A stretch of 64,000 nt of DNA from Alteromonas sp. M12 (GTDB lineage: Bacteria > Pseudomonadota > Gammaproteobacteria > Enterobacterales > Alteromonadaceae), in assembly GCF_037478005.1 (NCBI RefSeq), contig NZ_CP144164.1:2666001-2730000 (forward strand), in the 5' to 3' direction. This document shows, in pieces, positions 7,000 to 14,158 of this stretch (its first letter is position 1; the number at the start of each line of letters is the position of its first letter). The position numbers and the translations under genes are program-made. The notes below the pieces were generated by a model. It was not told where the DNA came from, made no database searches, and was given only the letters and a program-made list of their open reading frames with translations.

Positions 7000-7313
7000 T
7001 GACAAGTTTTGAGTTAACGCATTCGGATCAGGCCGCGGAATGTGGCACAACCTACGAGGGCGTTATGATGGCAGTAACTTAACCGTTATTGATCCACGAG
7101 CATAGACTGATGAGAAGGTGCAACCGGTGACCGGCGCGGGACAAAACGAGTAAGGTCAGCTCTGCTTAGTCACTGAATAAGTAACCTACGGATACCAGCA
7201 TGACAACCGACGACATTACTGCCTCATCCGGTGCATTAGCTCAATTTATTTGAGTGAATGAATAACTAATTATGGACCGAAAAAATGTCAGGGAGACACT
7301 CGGTTTTTATTGA
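7000..7313 (+). ncRNA. Putative guide RNA (seekRNA/bridge RNA) region, copy 1
   Basis: About 314 bases between the transposase stop and the right subterminal repeat carry no ORF. In the IS1111 group the guide RNA is encoded here. Candidate guide segments: ATACCAG (7192-7198) equals the junction formed when right end (…CATACC) and left end (AGAC…) are joined; AGACAC (7294-7299) equals the left tip; GCATTAG (7233-7239) is a one-mismatch complement of the target core CTAACGC. A hairpin CTCAA-tttat-TTGAG follows at 7241-7255. RNA ends and fold are not determined. Confidence 0.5.
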
Positions 7314-7329
7314 CAAAGGGAGTCATACC

Positions 7330-7425
7330 AACGCCGCATTAAGCGGAACAAAAATTGTTGGTTAAACTTGTTGAGGCACGAAACATAACCAACAATTTTT
7401 GTTCCGTTTAAATGCCTTGTTAGCT
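7330..7425 (-). other. attC site interrupted by IS copy 1
   Basis: AACGCCGCATTAAGCGG to GCCTTGTTAGCT with long complementary arms (GGAACAAAAATTGTTGGTTA / TAACCAACAATTTTTGTTCC). The first two bases of its left core (CT) are now at 5721-5722, 1.6 kb away. Recombination at this site should be abolished. Confidence 0.85.
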
Positions 7426-7429
7426 GCCC

Positions 7430-7819
7430 TTAACTCTCATCTGAATCTTTAATTTTACAAATAAGAAAATCAGTTGAGCTTTCCTTCCAGTTAAGCCACA
7501 TAGCAATGAGACTAACTAAAAGCCAAACTCCTGAGCCGATTGCAGACAAAACAAAAATAGCTTCCCATGTACTTGCTGGTATTCCAAATTTTGCAGAGAA
7601 TGTAGCTGATACATTAGCTAACACAACTGAAATAAATAAACCTAATGGGGCTAACCAACCTTTTCTAGTTCCCATTCGCTTAATGTGCTTTATAAGGATG
7701 TTTTCCAGTTTATCTTCTGTTATTTCGATTAGATCAGACTTAACATTTGATCTACGCTCGTTAACAAAACGACTTTCATCACCTGTGCTAAAACTCGCTA
7801 CTTGATCATTGTTTTCCAT
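7430..7819 (-). CDS. Membrane protein paired with a zinc-ribbon gene (129 aa)
   Basis: Start ATG at 7819, chosen because GAGGAGG lies seven bases upstream; the frame open to 7864 has no such signal. A soluble, charged N-terminal half (about residues 1-60) is followed by two hydrophobic helices ('PLGLFISVVLANVSATF' and 'AIFVLSAIGSGVWLLVSLIAMWL'), predicting an inner-membrane anchor with a cytoplasmic head. Family not recognised. It overlaps the upstream zinc-ribbon gene by 14 bases, so the two are translationally coupled in one cassette. Confidence 0.65.
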   Translation of the reverse strand: MENNDQVASFSTGDESRFVNERRSNVKSDLIEITEDKLENILIKHIKRMGTRKGWLAPLGLFISVVLANVSATFSAKFGIPASTWEAIFVLSAIGSGVWLLVSLIAMWLNWKESSTDFLICKIKDSDES

Positions 7820-8078
7820 TAGTAGCCTCCTCTTTAGGAAGCATATCCAATGCACCAAGGGCATGGGAAGTTAATGCACCGCAATTATTACAAGCGATAT
7901 GAGCTACAGGGACACTCGGACCGCCAAAAACAATACCACCTGTAAAGTCATCTTGTAGCTGGATATTTGTATACCCTTCTAATACTGTGAATGCATTTTG
8001 ACCACATCTATGGCAAGGTTTCGTTGCCCCTTTTTCACTAAGTTTTTGTGCAACTTTATCTCTATCCAGTGATTTCAA
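7806..8078 (-). CDS. Zinc-ribbon protein (90 aa)
   Basis: Two CxxC knuckles, 'CHRCGQ' near residue 22 and 'CNNCGA' near residue 63, frame a beta-rich middle, the pattern of a single zinc ribbon. The start is TTG at 8078, backed by AAGGAG six bases upstream. It is the first gene of a two-gene cassette; the partner is a two-helix membrane protein. The cassette is trapped between two direct copies of the same IS. Function unknown. Confidence 0.65.
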   Translation of the reverse strand: MKSLDRDKVAQKLSEKGATKPCHRCGQNAFTVLEGYTNIQLQDDFTGGIVFGGPSVPVAHIACNNCGALTSHALGALDMLPKEEATNGKQ

Positions 8079-8233
8079 ACTTTCTCCTTACTTTAATTCT
8101 GCATGGCAGCTAGACACAATGACTCCCTTTGATAATGCTAGCCTCCGCATTTTCGTGGGTTAGCTAAAAGCCACCAGAGCGCTGGCCGGAACCATAATTA
8201 GTTTGCTAAAGACTAAATCATTTGGAGGCTAGC

Positions 8234-9388
8234 ATGAACAAACATAGCATAATTTTTTTAGCATTGGATACTCACAAAGAATTTAACGAAGTGGCTTATT
8301 GCGAAGAGCAACGAGGGGCACAGCCTGTGCATTATGGCAGAATACCGTCGTCTAAAGTCAGCATGAAAAAACTCATAAGGCAGTTCGAGTCTAAATATCC
8401 AGGTGCAACATTACATGTTGTCTATGAAGCAGGACCTTGTGGCTATTGGATTTATCGTTTGATCACCAGCCTAGGCCACTGTTGTTATGTGGTCGCACCG
8501 TCCCTCATTCCTAAAAAGCCGGGTGAACGGATTAAAACGGACAGACGTGATGCACTCAAACTAGTCAAATTACTCAAATCAGAAGATCTCACGCCTATCT
8601 ATGTACCCGAGCCAGAAGATGAAGCGGTGCGGGATTTATCTCGCGCACGTGAAGCGGCGATGAAAGATTTAAAAGAAGCTAAGTACCAACTCAAAGCGTT
8701 GTTGCTACGTAATAATATTCGTTATGCAGGCTCCGCCAATTGGTCAAAGAAACACTTGCGCTGGTTAACCGAATTGATACTGCCCCACCCAGCTCAGCAC
8801 ATCGTTTTGCAAGAACAACTGCAAACCATTGAAGAACGAATACGTCGCTTAGAACGACTCGACAATGAGTTAACCCACCATGTATTTCAATGGCGATATT
8901 ATCCTGTGGTAAAAGCAATTCAGGCAATGCGGGGAGTAAGATTACTAGTTGCAGTAGGCGTAGTCGCTGAACTCGGAGACTTACATCGTTTTGACCACCC
9001 CAGAAAACTAATGGCTTACCTCGGTCTGGTTCCCAGTGAACATTCGTCAGGCGGAAAACGGCATTTAGGGGCCATTACCAAATGCGGTAATGGTCGAGCA
9101 AGACGGTTACTCATTGAGGGCGCTCACAGTTATCGATACCCAGCTAATATCTCGACGGATATTCAATTACGACAGGAAGGCTTACCCAAAGATATCGTCG
9201 ATATTGCGTGGAAAGCACAACTTCGATTGTGTAAACGCTATCAACGCATGAATAAAAAAGGCAAACATTACAATTTAATCATTACTGCAATTGCCCGAGA
9301 AATGGCAGCCTACATTTGGGCCATTGCCAAAGAGGTGGTACTCACACCAGTAAACCCCAAACTAAGATTAAGTCGAGTACCCGCATGA
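8234..9388 (+). CDS. IS110-family DEDD transposase, copy 2
   Basis: 384 residues, identical in protein sequence to copy 1 (Asp12, Glu65, Asp103, Asp106 and the C-terminal Ser-containing domain all present). The 5' non-coding region is also identical between the copies, while T8437 and G9208 are the only coding differences seen, both silent. The same GGAGG-ATG initiation is used. Near-identity indicates recent transposition or gene conversion within this array. Confidence 0.93.
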   Translation: MNKHSIIFLALDTHKEFNEVAYCEEQRGAQPVHYGRIPSSKVSMKKLIRQFESKYPGATLHVVYEAGPCGYWIYRLITSLGHCCYVVAPSLIPKKPGERIKTDRRDALKLVKLLKSEDLTPIYVPEPEDEAVRDLSRAREAAMKDLKEAKYQLKALLLRNNIRYAGSANWSKKHLRWLTELILPHPAQHIVLQEQLQTIEERIRRLERLDNELTHHVFQWRYYPVVKAIQAMRGVRLLVAVGVVAELGDLHRFDHPRKLMAYLGLVPSEHSSGGKRHLGAITKCGNGRARRLLIEGAHSYRYPANISTDIQLRQEGLPKDIVDIAWKAQLRLCKRYQRMNKKGKHYNLIITAIAREMAAYIWAIAKEVVLTPVNPKLRLSRVPA

Positions 9389-9687
9389 TGACAAGTTTTG
9401 AGTTAACGCATTCGGATCAGGCCGCGGAATGTGGCACAACCTACGAGGGCGTTATGATGGCAGTAACTTAACCGTTATTGATCCACGAGCATAGACTGAT
9501 GAGAAGGTGTCACGGCGGAACGAGTAAGGTCAGCTCTGCTTATTCACTGAATAAGTAACCTACGGATACCAGCATGACAACCGACGACATTACTGCCTCA
9601 TCCGGTGCGTTAGCTCAATTTATTTGAGTGAAAGAATAATTAATTATGGACCGAAAAAATGTCAGGGAGACACTCGGTTTTTATTGA
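9389..9687 (+). ncRNA. Putative guide RNA (seekRNA/bridge RNA) region, copy 2
   Basis: Counterpart of 7000-7313. It carries ATACCAG (9566-9572) and AGACAC (9668-9673) like copy 1, but here the candidate target-pairing segment is GCGTTAG (9607-9613), a perfect complement of the attC target core CTAACGC. The block between GAAGGTG and AACGAG is 9 bases (9510-9518) against 24 bases in copy 1 (7121-7144). Three further substitutions lie at 9543, 9633 and 9640. Confidence 0.5.
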
Positions 9688-9703
9688 CAAAGGGAGTCAT
9701 ACC

Positions 9704-9771
9704 AACGCCGTGCTCTGCGGCAATTTTGTAGTGTAGCGGAAAAATTGTCCGACAGCAGCACTTTGTTATGC
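9704..9771 (-). other. attC site interrupted by IS copy 2
   Basis: AACGCCGTGCTCTGCGG to CAGCAGCACTTTGTTATGC with inner stem (GCGGCAATTTT / AAAAATTGTCCG). The left core bases CT are displaced to 8110-8111. It belongs to the helicase cassette. Confidence 0.8.
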
Positions 9772-11724
9772 TCTTTCCATATCGTTTTCTATAGCGCCTG
9801 ATAATTGAATTACTTCAAGAGCGCTTTCAAAGAAGTTGGAATATTTAGAGTTTTTTATGACAAAAACAACCAGGTTGAACTTTGCCCTTGTGAGGCCAAC
9901 GTAAACCAACTCCGCGTTATCTAGCTCATTAACAATCAAAAAAACAGTTGGTGATTCATAACCTTTAAAACTATGTATTGTCGATATCTTTAAAACACCA
10001 CTATTCAGGTTAAATCCATATTTTTTATTACTTCTTATTTTTTCAATTTCACTACGGCCTATGCGTAAAGATTCATAAGCTTCTTTGGTTTCAAATGTTG
10101 TCAAAGTTTTTTCGTTAAAATTTGGATTTTTTCTTATTAAAAAATCGATTTCCCGCATTTGAGAAATGCTGGATGAAAGAATAACCATGTCATTTGGGTG
10201 AATAGATTCACGTTTTGCGACAGAAAAAACATAATTAACAATTGAATTGATATCGCTTGCGTCAATCAATACACATTGATTGACCCCAACTCCTAACAAC
10301 GCGGGTTGCATCGCCTCTGCAAAATCGAGTTCGTACCGACCACTAAAAAATACTTCCTGAAACCTTTTTGCAACATCTAATATGTGAGAATCTTCTTTAT
10401 AACGAAAAGATTTAGACAGCTTATTCCAGCGACCAAAACCTTGAACTACTTTTGTGGCATTTTCTTCATCAATTTCCCTTTCGTAAATATTCTGCTTCTC
10501 GTCCCCAAAAAGAACCATTTCACCTTGGTCAGTTAAAAAGTATTTACGTATTATTTTTATCCACTCAGGCTTATAGTCTTGAATTTCATCGATTAATATT
10601 GTGTCGAATTTCTCTTCAATTTCGCAACTTTCAAAAACATTTTCATTTGAGTAGTATTTCGAATCTAGGTAAGCACTGAGCTTATCTTTATCATTTTTCA
10701 TTTCTTCAGGAACACTTACGTCTATTCCATATTGACTGAGTGCTGCACTCATAAATCTATGGTAGTTAATGATGCCAAAAGCTCCCCAGGAAAAATCACT
10801 TCTCACTTCATTTATTTTGTCTTTAATGTACATCCTAAGAGTAAGATTAAACGTGAGTATAAGAACGTTACCTCCATGTCTCGCATGTGCGTTTACAGCT
10901 CTTTTTGCCAGTACAGTGGTTTTACCTGATCCTGCAACACCTTTAATTTTCTCTCGTTTTCCTTGCTCGCTGGTTACAAGCCTTTCTTGAACCTTTGTGT
11001 ACTCTATTTCTTTCCCATCATTAAGATAATGGAAAGGGGGCTGTAAATATCTTAAGAAAGTCTCATAGATTGATAATGGAAATATTTCACTTTTGCTAGA
11101 AAATGGAAACTTGAGCTTCATTAACTGGTCTTTGGTGACAGCATGTTTATATAAATCCCTTTCAAACCTTCTTATTTTTGAGTTCAGCCATTCTCTCTTT
11201 CTTTCATATTTATCATAGTCTATTGGGTTTTCAGCATATGTATTATTATGCTCTCTGAGCATATTCTTGAATTCGTCCATTCTGGGAGAAAAAAATCTTT
11301 GAATAGAGTCTTTGTTCTCGCTATGGAAATAAACGTAACAAGATATCGCCTTGTAAAAATTCTTATTGTTTAAGTTTTTTTCTAAAAGCCCATTAATATG
11401 AAGCTCAAACATATTCTTCTTGTAGCCAAAAACTTGGGCGAACGGTGAGCGTATTACCGCCCCATTTTTATTTACATGCCATTTGTTGTTTTCATCCAAA
11501 TTATAAAATGACAAGTCCCAGTCTTTTACTTCGATTATGATTACACCCAATATCTGGTGAATAATAATAATGTCAGGTCTTTCACCATTAAAAAATGGCT
11601 GAAAGTATATCTCCACTTCCGCATCAAAATTCTGCGACAACTCATTCAGAAGAAATAACTCACCTTCAGTCGGCTTCTGCTTGCTTTTCTTGATGACTTC
11701 AAGGTTTGGAAATATTTTGGCCAT
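9766..11724 (-). CDS. NERD-domain nuclease / UvrD-like SF1 helicase
   Basis: 652 residues. The N-terminal part (about 20-130) is a NERD (nuclease-related) domain: 'GERPDIIIIHQILGVIIIEVKDW' carries the D..ExK-type active site. The C-terminal part is a superfamily-1 helicase: Walker A 'GVAGSGKTT' (about 263), motif Ia 'LILTFNLTL', Walker B 'ILIDEIQD' (about 373), motif III 'LFGDEKQNIY', motif IV 'LSKSFRY', motif V 'ISTIHSFKGYE' and motif VI 'VYVGLTRAK'. NERD-helicase proteins are thought to process DNA and are frequent in mobile regions; a role in phage or plasmid restriction is plausible but not shown. It is the largest cassette here, noticeably AT-rich, with its attC cut by IS copy 2. Confidence 0.85.
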   Translation of the reverse strand: MAKIFPNLEVIKKSKQKPTEGELFLLNELSQNFDAEVEIYFQPFFNGERPDIIIIHQILGVIIIEVKDWDLSFYNLDENNKWHVNKNGAVIRSPFAQVFGYKKNMFELHINGLLEKNLNNKNFYKAISCYVYFHSENKDSIQRFFSPRMDEFKNMLREHNNTYAENPIDYDKYERKREWLNSKIRRFERDLYKHAVTKDQLMKLKFPFSSKSEIFPLSIYETFLRYLQPPFHYLNDGKEIEYTKVQERLVTSEQGKREKIKGVAGSGKTTVLAKRAVNAHARHGGNVLILTFNLTLRMYIKDKINEVRSDFSWGAFGIINYHRFMSAALSQYGIDVSVPEEMKNDKDKLSAYLDSKYYSNENVFESCEIEEKFDTILIDEIQDYKPEWIKIIRKYFLTDQGEMVLFGDEKQNIYEREIDEENATKVVQGFGRWNKLSKSFRYKEDSHILDVAKRFQEVFFSGRYELDFAEAMQPALLGVGVNQCVLIDASDINSIVNYVFSVAKRESIHPNDMVILSSSISQMREIDFLIRKNPNFNEKTLTTFETKEAYESLRIGRSEIEKIRSNKKYGFNLNSGVLKISTIHSFKGYESPTVFLIVNELDNAELVYVGLTRAKFNLVVFVIKNSKYSNFFESALEVIQLSGAIENDMERA

Positions 11725-11753
11725 ACATTCTCAGTTTGACTGAACTACTTTGA

Positions 11754-11854
11754 GCATAACGCCGCAATAAGCGGACTAAAATAGTGGGTTATAATGTGTA
11801 GCGAAGCAAAACTTAACCCACTGTTTTAGTTCCGTTTAATTGACCTTGTTAGGT
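11754..11854 (-). other. attC site of the HNH cassette
   Basis: GCATAACGCCGCAATAAGCGG to GACCTTGTTAGGT, with arms GGACTAAAATAGTGGGTT / AACCCACTGTTTTAGTTCC. Same subfamily as 7330-7425. Confidence 0.85.
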
Positions 11855-12754
11855 TTATTTTTTACGTTTGATAGCTTTTTTTAGGCTTTCTACAGAAAGC
11901 ATTGGTTTGGCTCTATGTAATATTCGATGACAATTTGAACAAACAACTGCTAAATCAGATAATTTAGTTTTAATTATGCCGTCGCTTTTATGTAACGGTA
12001 CCAAATGATGAATTTCACAAAACTCTTTCCCTGATTCTCCGTAAACCTCAAAAAAGTCGAAGTTACAAGCTTCACATTTTAAACCCCCTTTTTCTGCTAG
12101 AACTTTATTTCGCTTTTTCTTAATAATGCTTGAATTTCGCTCTCGGGCTATATGAGCTCTTAAACGAGGATTTCCTTCAGTTCCAAAAGCTTCTTCGTCT
12201 ACATCAGGAGTGTCATCACTCTCTGTAATGCCACCAATTAAATCATTTACTTTTGATACATGAACCAAGCTATCCGGAGAATCTGCATACCAAACATTAC
12301 TTTGTCCAATGCCTCCTTTTACTGCCCGAGGAATTAATAATGTACGCTTTTCTATAGGTAATAAAACAGCATTACTCCATAATGCTTTCACTCTATATGT
12401 TTCAACTCCATTAAGCCTTTGTTCGTCAGATGGTTGTAATAATCTCTGTTTTTCTCTGTAAACAGTAGCGTCTTTGTACCAACCAATCACTGCTGTCCCT
12501 CCAGATTCAGGTCCTGCTAGCCAAACAACGGTTACACCTTCAATGAATGAAGACTTTTTATCAGCTCCAAGCCTCTCTATTTTTATTTGCCCAGTTGGCT
12601 GTACATATCCGAATACAGATCCATTAACATTAGAAAAATTACATACTTCATGGCCAATTTCCGTGTCGTTATAGGCTCCACCACGTTCAATAGTGTCTCC
12701 ATCGATACCTTCATATCTTTCCATCCAGCCAATATTACAAAATAGAATTGTCAT
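11855..12754 (-). CDS. HNH endonuclease with an N-terminal unknown domain
   Basis: 299 residues. The C-terminal quarter is a Cys-rich HNH nuclease: 'CEACNF', then 'CEIHHLVPLHKSDG', then 'VVCSNCHRILH', giving two zinc-binding CxxC pairs around the His-His catalytic core, the McrA-like form. The N-terminal 170 residues ('ILFCNIGWMERYEG... GHEVCNFSNVNGSVFGYVQPTG... VVWLAGPESGGTAVIGWYKDATVYR') form a compact domain that looks like a binding module; a role in recognising modified DNA is an inference from architecture. Start ATG at 12754. Intact single-gene cassette. Modification-dependent restriction is the most attractive reading. Confidence 0.8.
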   Translation of the reverse strand: MTILFCNIGWMERYEGIDGDTIERGGAYNDTEIGHEVCNFSNVNGSVFGYVQPTGQIKIERLGADKKSSFIEGVTVVWLAGPESGGTAVIGWYKDATVYREKQRLLQPSDEQRLNGVETYRVKALWSNAVLLPIEKRTLLIPRAVKGGIGQSNVWYADSPDSLVHVSKVNDLIGGITESDDTPDVDEEAFGTEGNPRLRAHIARERNSSIIKKKRNKVLAEKGGLKCEACNFDFFEVYGESGKEFCEIHHLVPLHKSDGIIKTKLSDLAVVCSNCHRILHRAKPMLSVESLKKAIKRKK

Positions 12755-12767
12755 AGAAACCTATTAA

Positions 12768-12866
12768 ACCTAACGCCCGAATTTGCTGCACAAACTGGTG
12801 GCCTACACTTTGTGAGGCACGAACAATGGCCGCGAGTTTGGGTCAGCAACATTTGTTTGTTATTGC
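12768..12866 (-). other. attC site of a gene-less cassette
   Basis: ACCTAACGCCCGAATTTGCTG to CAGCAACATTTGTTTGTTATTG. Its own downstream unit (12867-13137) has no credible ORF. Confidence 0.75.
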
Positions 12867-13137
12867 GCCACCCCACTTTACTTTCGCGGCTTTGCCGCCA
12901 CAAGCCTGTAACACAACAACATTGATTAAAATTATTACCCTAGACTAAACCAAACTGCCAGAAAACTACAACTATTGATAAACGTTACTTTGGACTGAAT
13001 TTGATAAAACTGGTTGGGAAGGAATTATTTTTAGTTAATTAAAGCACTGGCCGATTACGGAAAAAGGCGGTAGTTAACTCAAAGAAATACGGAAAATATC
13101 AGCCTTTAGAGCAACTAATAATTTGACGAGACAAAGC
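12867..13137. other. Cassette body without an ORF
   Basis: 271 bases between two attC sites. I see no open frame of useful length with a start on either strand. It contains a GCGGCtttGCCGC hairpin near 12887-12900 and otherwise AT-rich sequence. Such units can carry promoters or small RNAs; nothing specific is recognised. Confidence 0.5.
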
Positions 13138-13246
13138 GCTATAACGCTTACAATAACGGGAAAAGCCGAATGCTTTGGCACGAAGTGCCAGCGAGGATTT
13201 TTCCCAATGAGCGAAGCGAATGATGTTGATTGTTTTGTTATGTTGC
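13138..13246 (-). other. attC site, rightmost in the array
   Basis: GCTATAACGCTTACAATAAC to TTTTGTTATGT with inner stem (CGGGAAAAGCC / GGATTTTTCCC and CTTTGGCACgaaGTGCCAG). The long VCR-like layout is clear. Confidence 0.85.
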
Positions 13247-13258
13247 CCACTACAAATA

Positions 13259-13696
13259 TTAGTATGAGTCATAAAACTCTTTAAACCTCTCTAGTGATTC
13301 TTCCTTATTTTGCCCAAGAAGAGGCTCGTTATAACTGATGCGTTCAGGTATGCCACCAGTTGAAAACTCTACTCTAATAAGTTCCATGTAATGACTTATA
13401 CCGTAGCTTAGATCCTGAACGCCAAGAGTTTTATTTTCAGAGATTGGTTTAAAAGAATTTGCATGAATAAACAAAGATTCAAGTGAAGGACCATTCTTGT
13501 GATATTGGGCATTTATTTGTACTAGCTTAATTTCAACGCCTTTTAGATCAGGCATTTGTTCTAATAAAAAAGAGATAGAACTCTTTTCAATTGCAATAGT
13601 ATCTAGGGACGCTAGCTCACCCCAAATTTGCTTTTCCGATCCCTGAGTTGAAGAAATAAAGAAAATAAATAAGCATGTAAGCATCTTCAATTTCAA
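13259..13696 (-). CDS. Small secreted protein of unknown function (145 aa)
   Basis: N-terminal signal peptide ('MLTCLFIFFISSTQGS', cleaved near residue 19) followed by a soluble domain of about 125 residues with mixed strands and helices. No family recognised. The start is taken as TTG at 13696, nine bases after GGAGG; an internal ATG at 13684 begins the signal peptide proper but lacks its own Shine-Dalgarno. It is the last recognisable cassette gene on the right side; beyond it there is no further attC. Confidence 0.6.
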   Translation of the reverse strand: MKLKMLTCLFIFFISSTQGSEKQIWGELASLDTIAIEKSSISFLLEQMPDLKGVEIKLVQINAQYHKNGPSLESLFIHANSFKPISENKTLGVQDLSYGISHYMELIRVEFSTGGIPERISYNEPLLGQNKEESLERFKEFYDSY

Positions 13697-14158
13697 TTTT
13701 TCAAACCTCCACTGTCAATTGCAACATAACAATATTCTTAGTTAGAAAAATTCCTTGAAATAACACCGAAATTTTCCTTAATTATCTATTGTATCTTTTT
13801 TAGCATAGTAGGTAACTCCCTGTACAGTATAAAAATATAGGCAAACTAAATAATGATATTTGATTGGAATCTGGAAATTTTCTTGAAATCCGCTGTTATC
13901 TGGAAAAAAGCACTATTTTGGGATAAATCATTTATTGAGATTGATTGTTTTCCAGTTGAGGATGATTTTTAACGTTGTTTTCACTTAATAAGTAAAATTG
14001 ATGCTTCGGCAAAGCAATACAATGATTTTTCTTCGCAGTGAAAAATAATTCCCTTTATACTTTCTCAAATTAAACGCTTATGTCATATTTAGATCAGGTG
14101 ATAGTGAGTCCCCTCTAAAAACGAGTCATATTAATTAATTGGGTGGTGAACGGCTTCA
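13697..14158. other. Array edge; non-coding
   Basis: 462 bases between the last cassette gene and the first chromosomal gene. A lone core-like ACATAAC near 13723 could be the cassette boundary or what is left of attI. No integrase gene or remnant frame is visible on either strand. The rest is AT-rich with no structure I can name. Confidence 0.5.

Larger units (their letters stand above)
5723..7329 (+). mobile_element. IS1111-group (IS110 family) element, copy 1
   Basis: 1607 bases. Subterminal inverted repeats ATGACTCCCTTTG (5730-5742) and CAAAGGGAGTCAT (7314-7326) are perfect over 13 bases; seven bases (AGACACA) lie outside on the left and three (ACC) on the right, matching the asymmetric ends I recall for IS1111-group elements. 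The flanks CT | AACGCC rebuild an attC core exactly, so the element sits at CT^AACGCC of the attC of the next cassette with no target duplication. One transposase gene plus a 3' non-coding end of about 315 bases. Confidence 0.9.
8112..9703 (+). mobile_element. IS1111-group (IS110 family) element, copy 2
   Basis: 1592 bases, same orientation and same asymmetric ends as copy 1: AGACACA plus repeat ATGACTCCCTTTG (8119-8131) on the left, CAAAGGGAGTCAT (9688-9700) plus ACC on the right. The flanks are again CT (8110-8111) and AACGCC (9704 on), so a second attC was hit at the identical phosphodiester position. The 15-base length difference from copy 1 lies entirely in the 3' non-coding end. Confidence 0.9.
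1..13730. mobile_element. Integron gene-cassette array (no integrase seen)
   Basis: The stretch is built from small gene units separated by imperfect inverted repeats of about 45-110 bases that begin TAAC(G)CC and end GTTAGGC or GTTATGC on the plus strand, the form expected of attC sites read from the complementary strand. Nearly all cassette genes are on the minus strand, with the attC just downstream of each stop. Several stop codons lie inside the attC core. The array continues past the left edge. With this orientation attI and intI should sit right of about 13.73 kb, but ordinary chromosomal genes follow there and no tyrosine recombinase is present, so the segment behaves as a cluster of attC sites lacking an integrase, unless the array was inverted or moved. 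Confidence 0.85.

Noticed and set aside
5723..9703. Composite transposon made of the two IS copies
   Set aside because: Each copy has its own perfect attC junction on both sides, so they arrived independently; nothing shows joint movement of the cassette between them.
13697..14158. Remnant of an integron integrase
   Set aside because: Looked for tyrosine-recombinase boxes on both strands and saw none.
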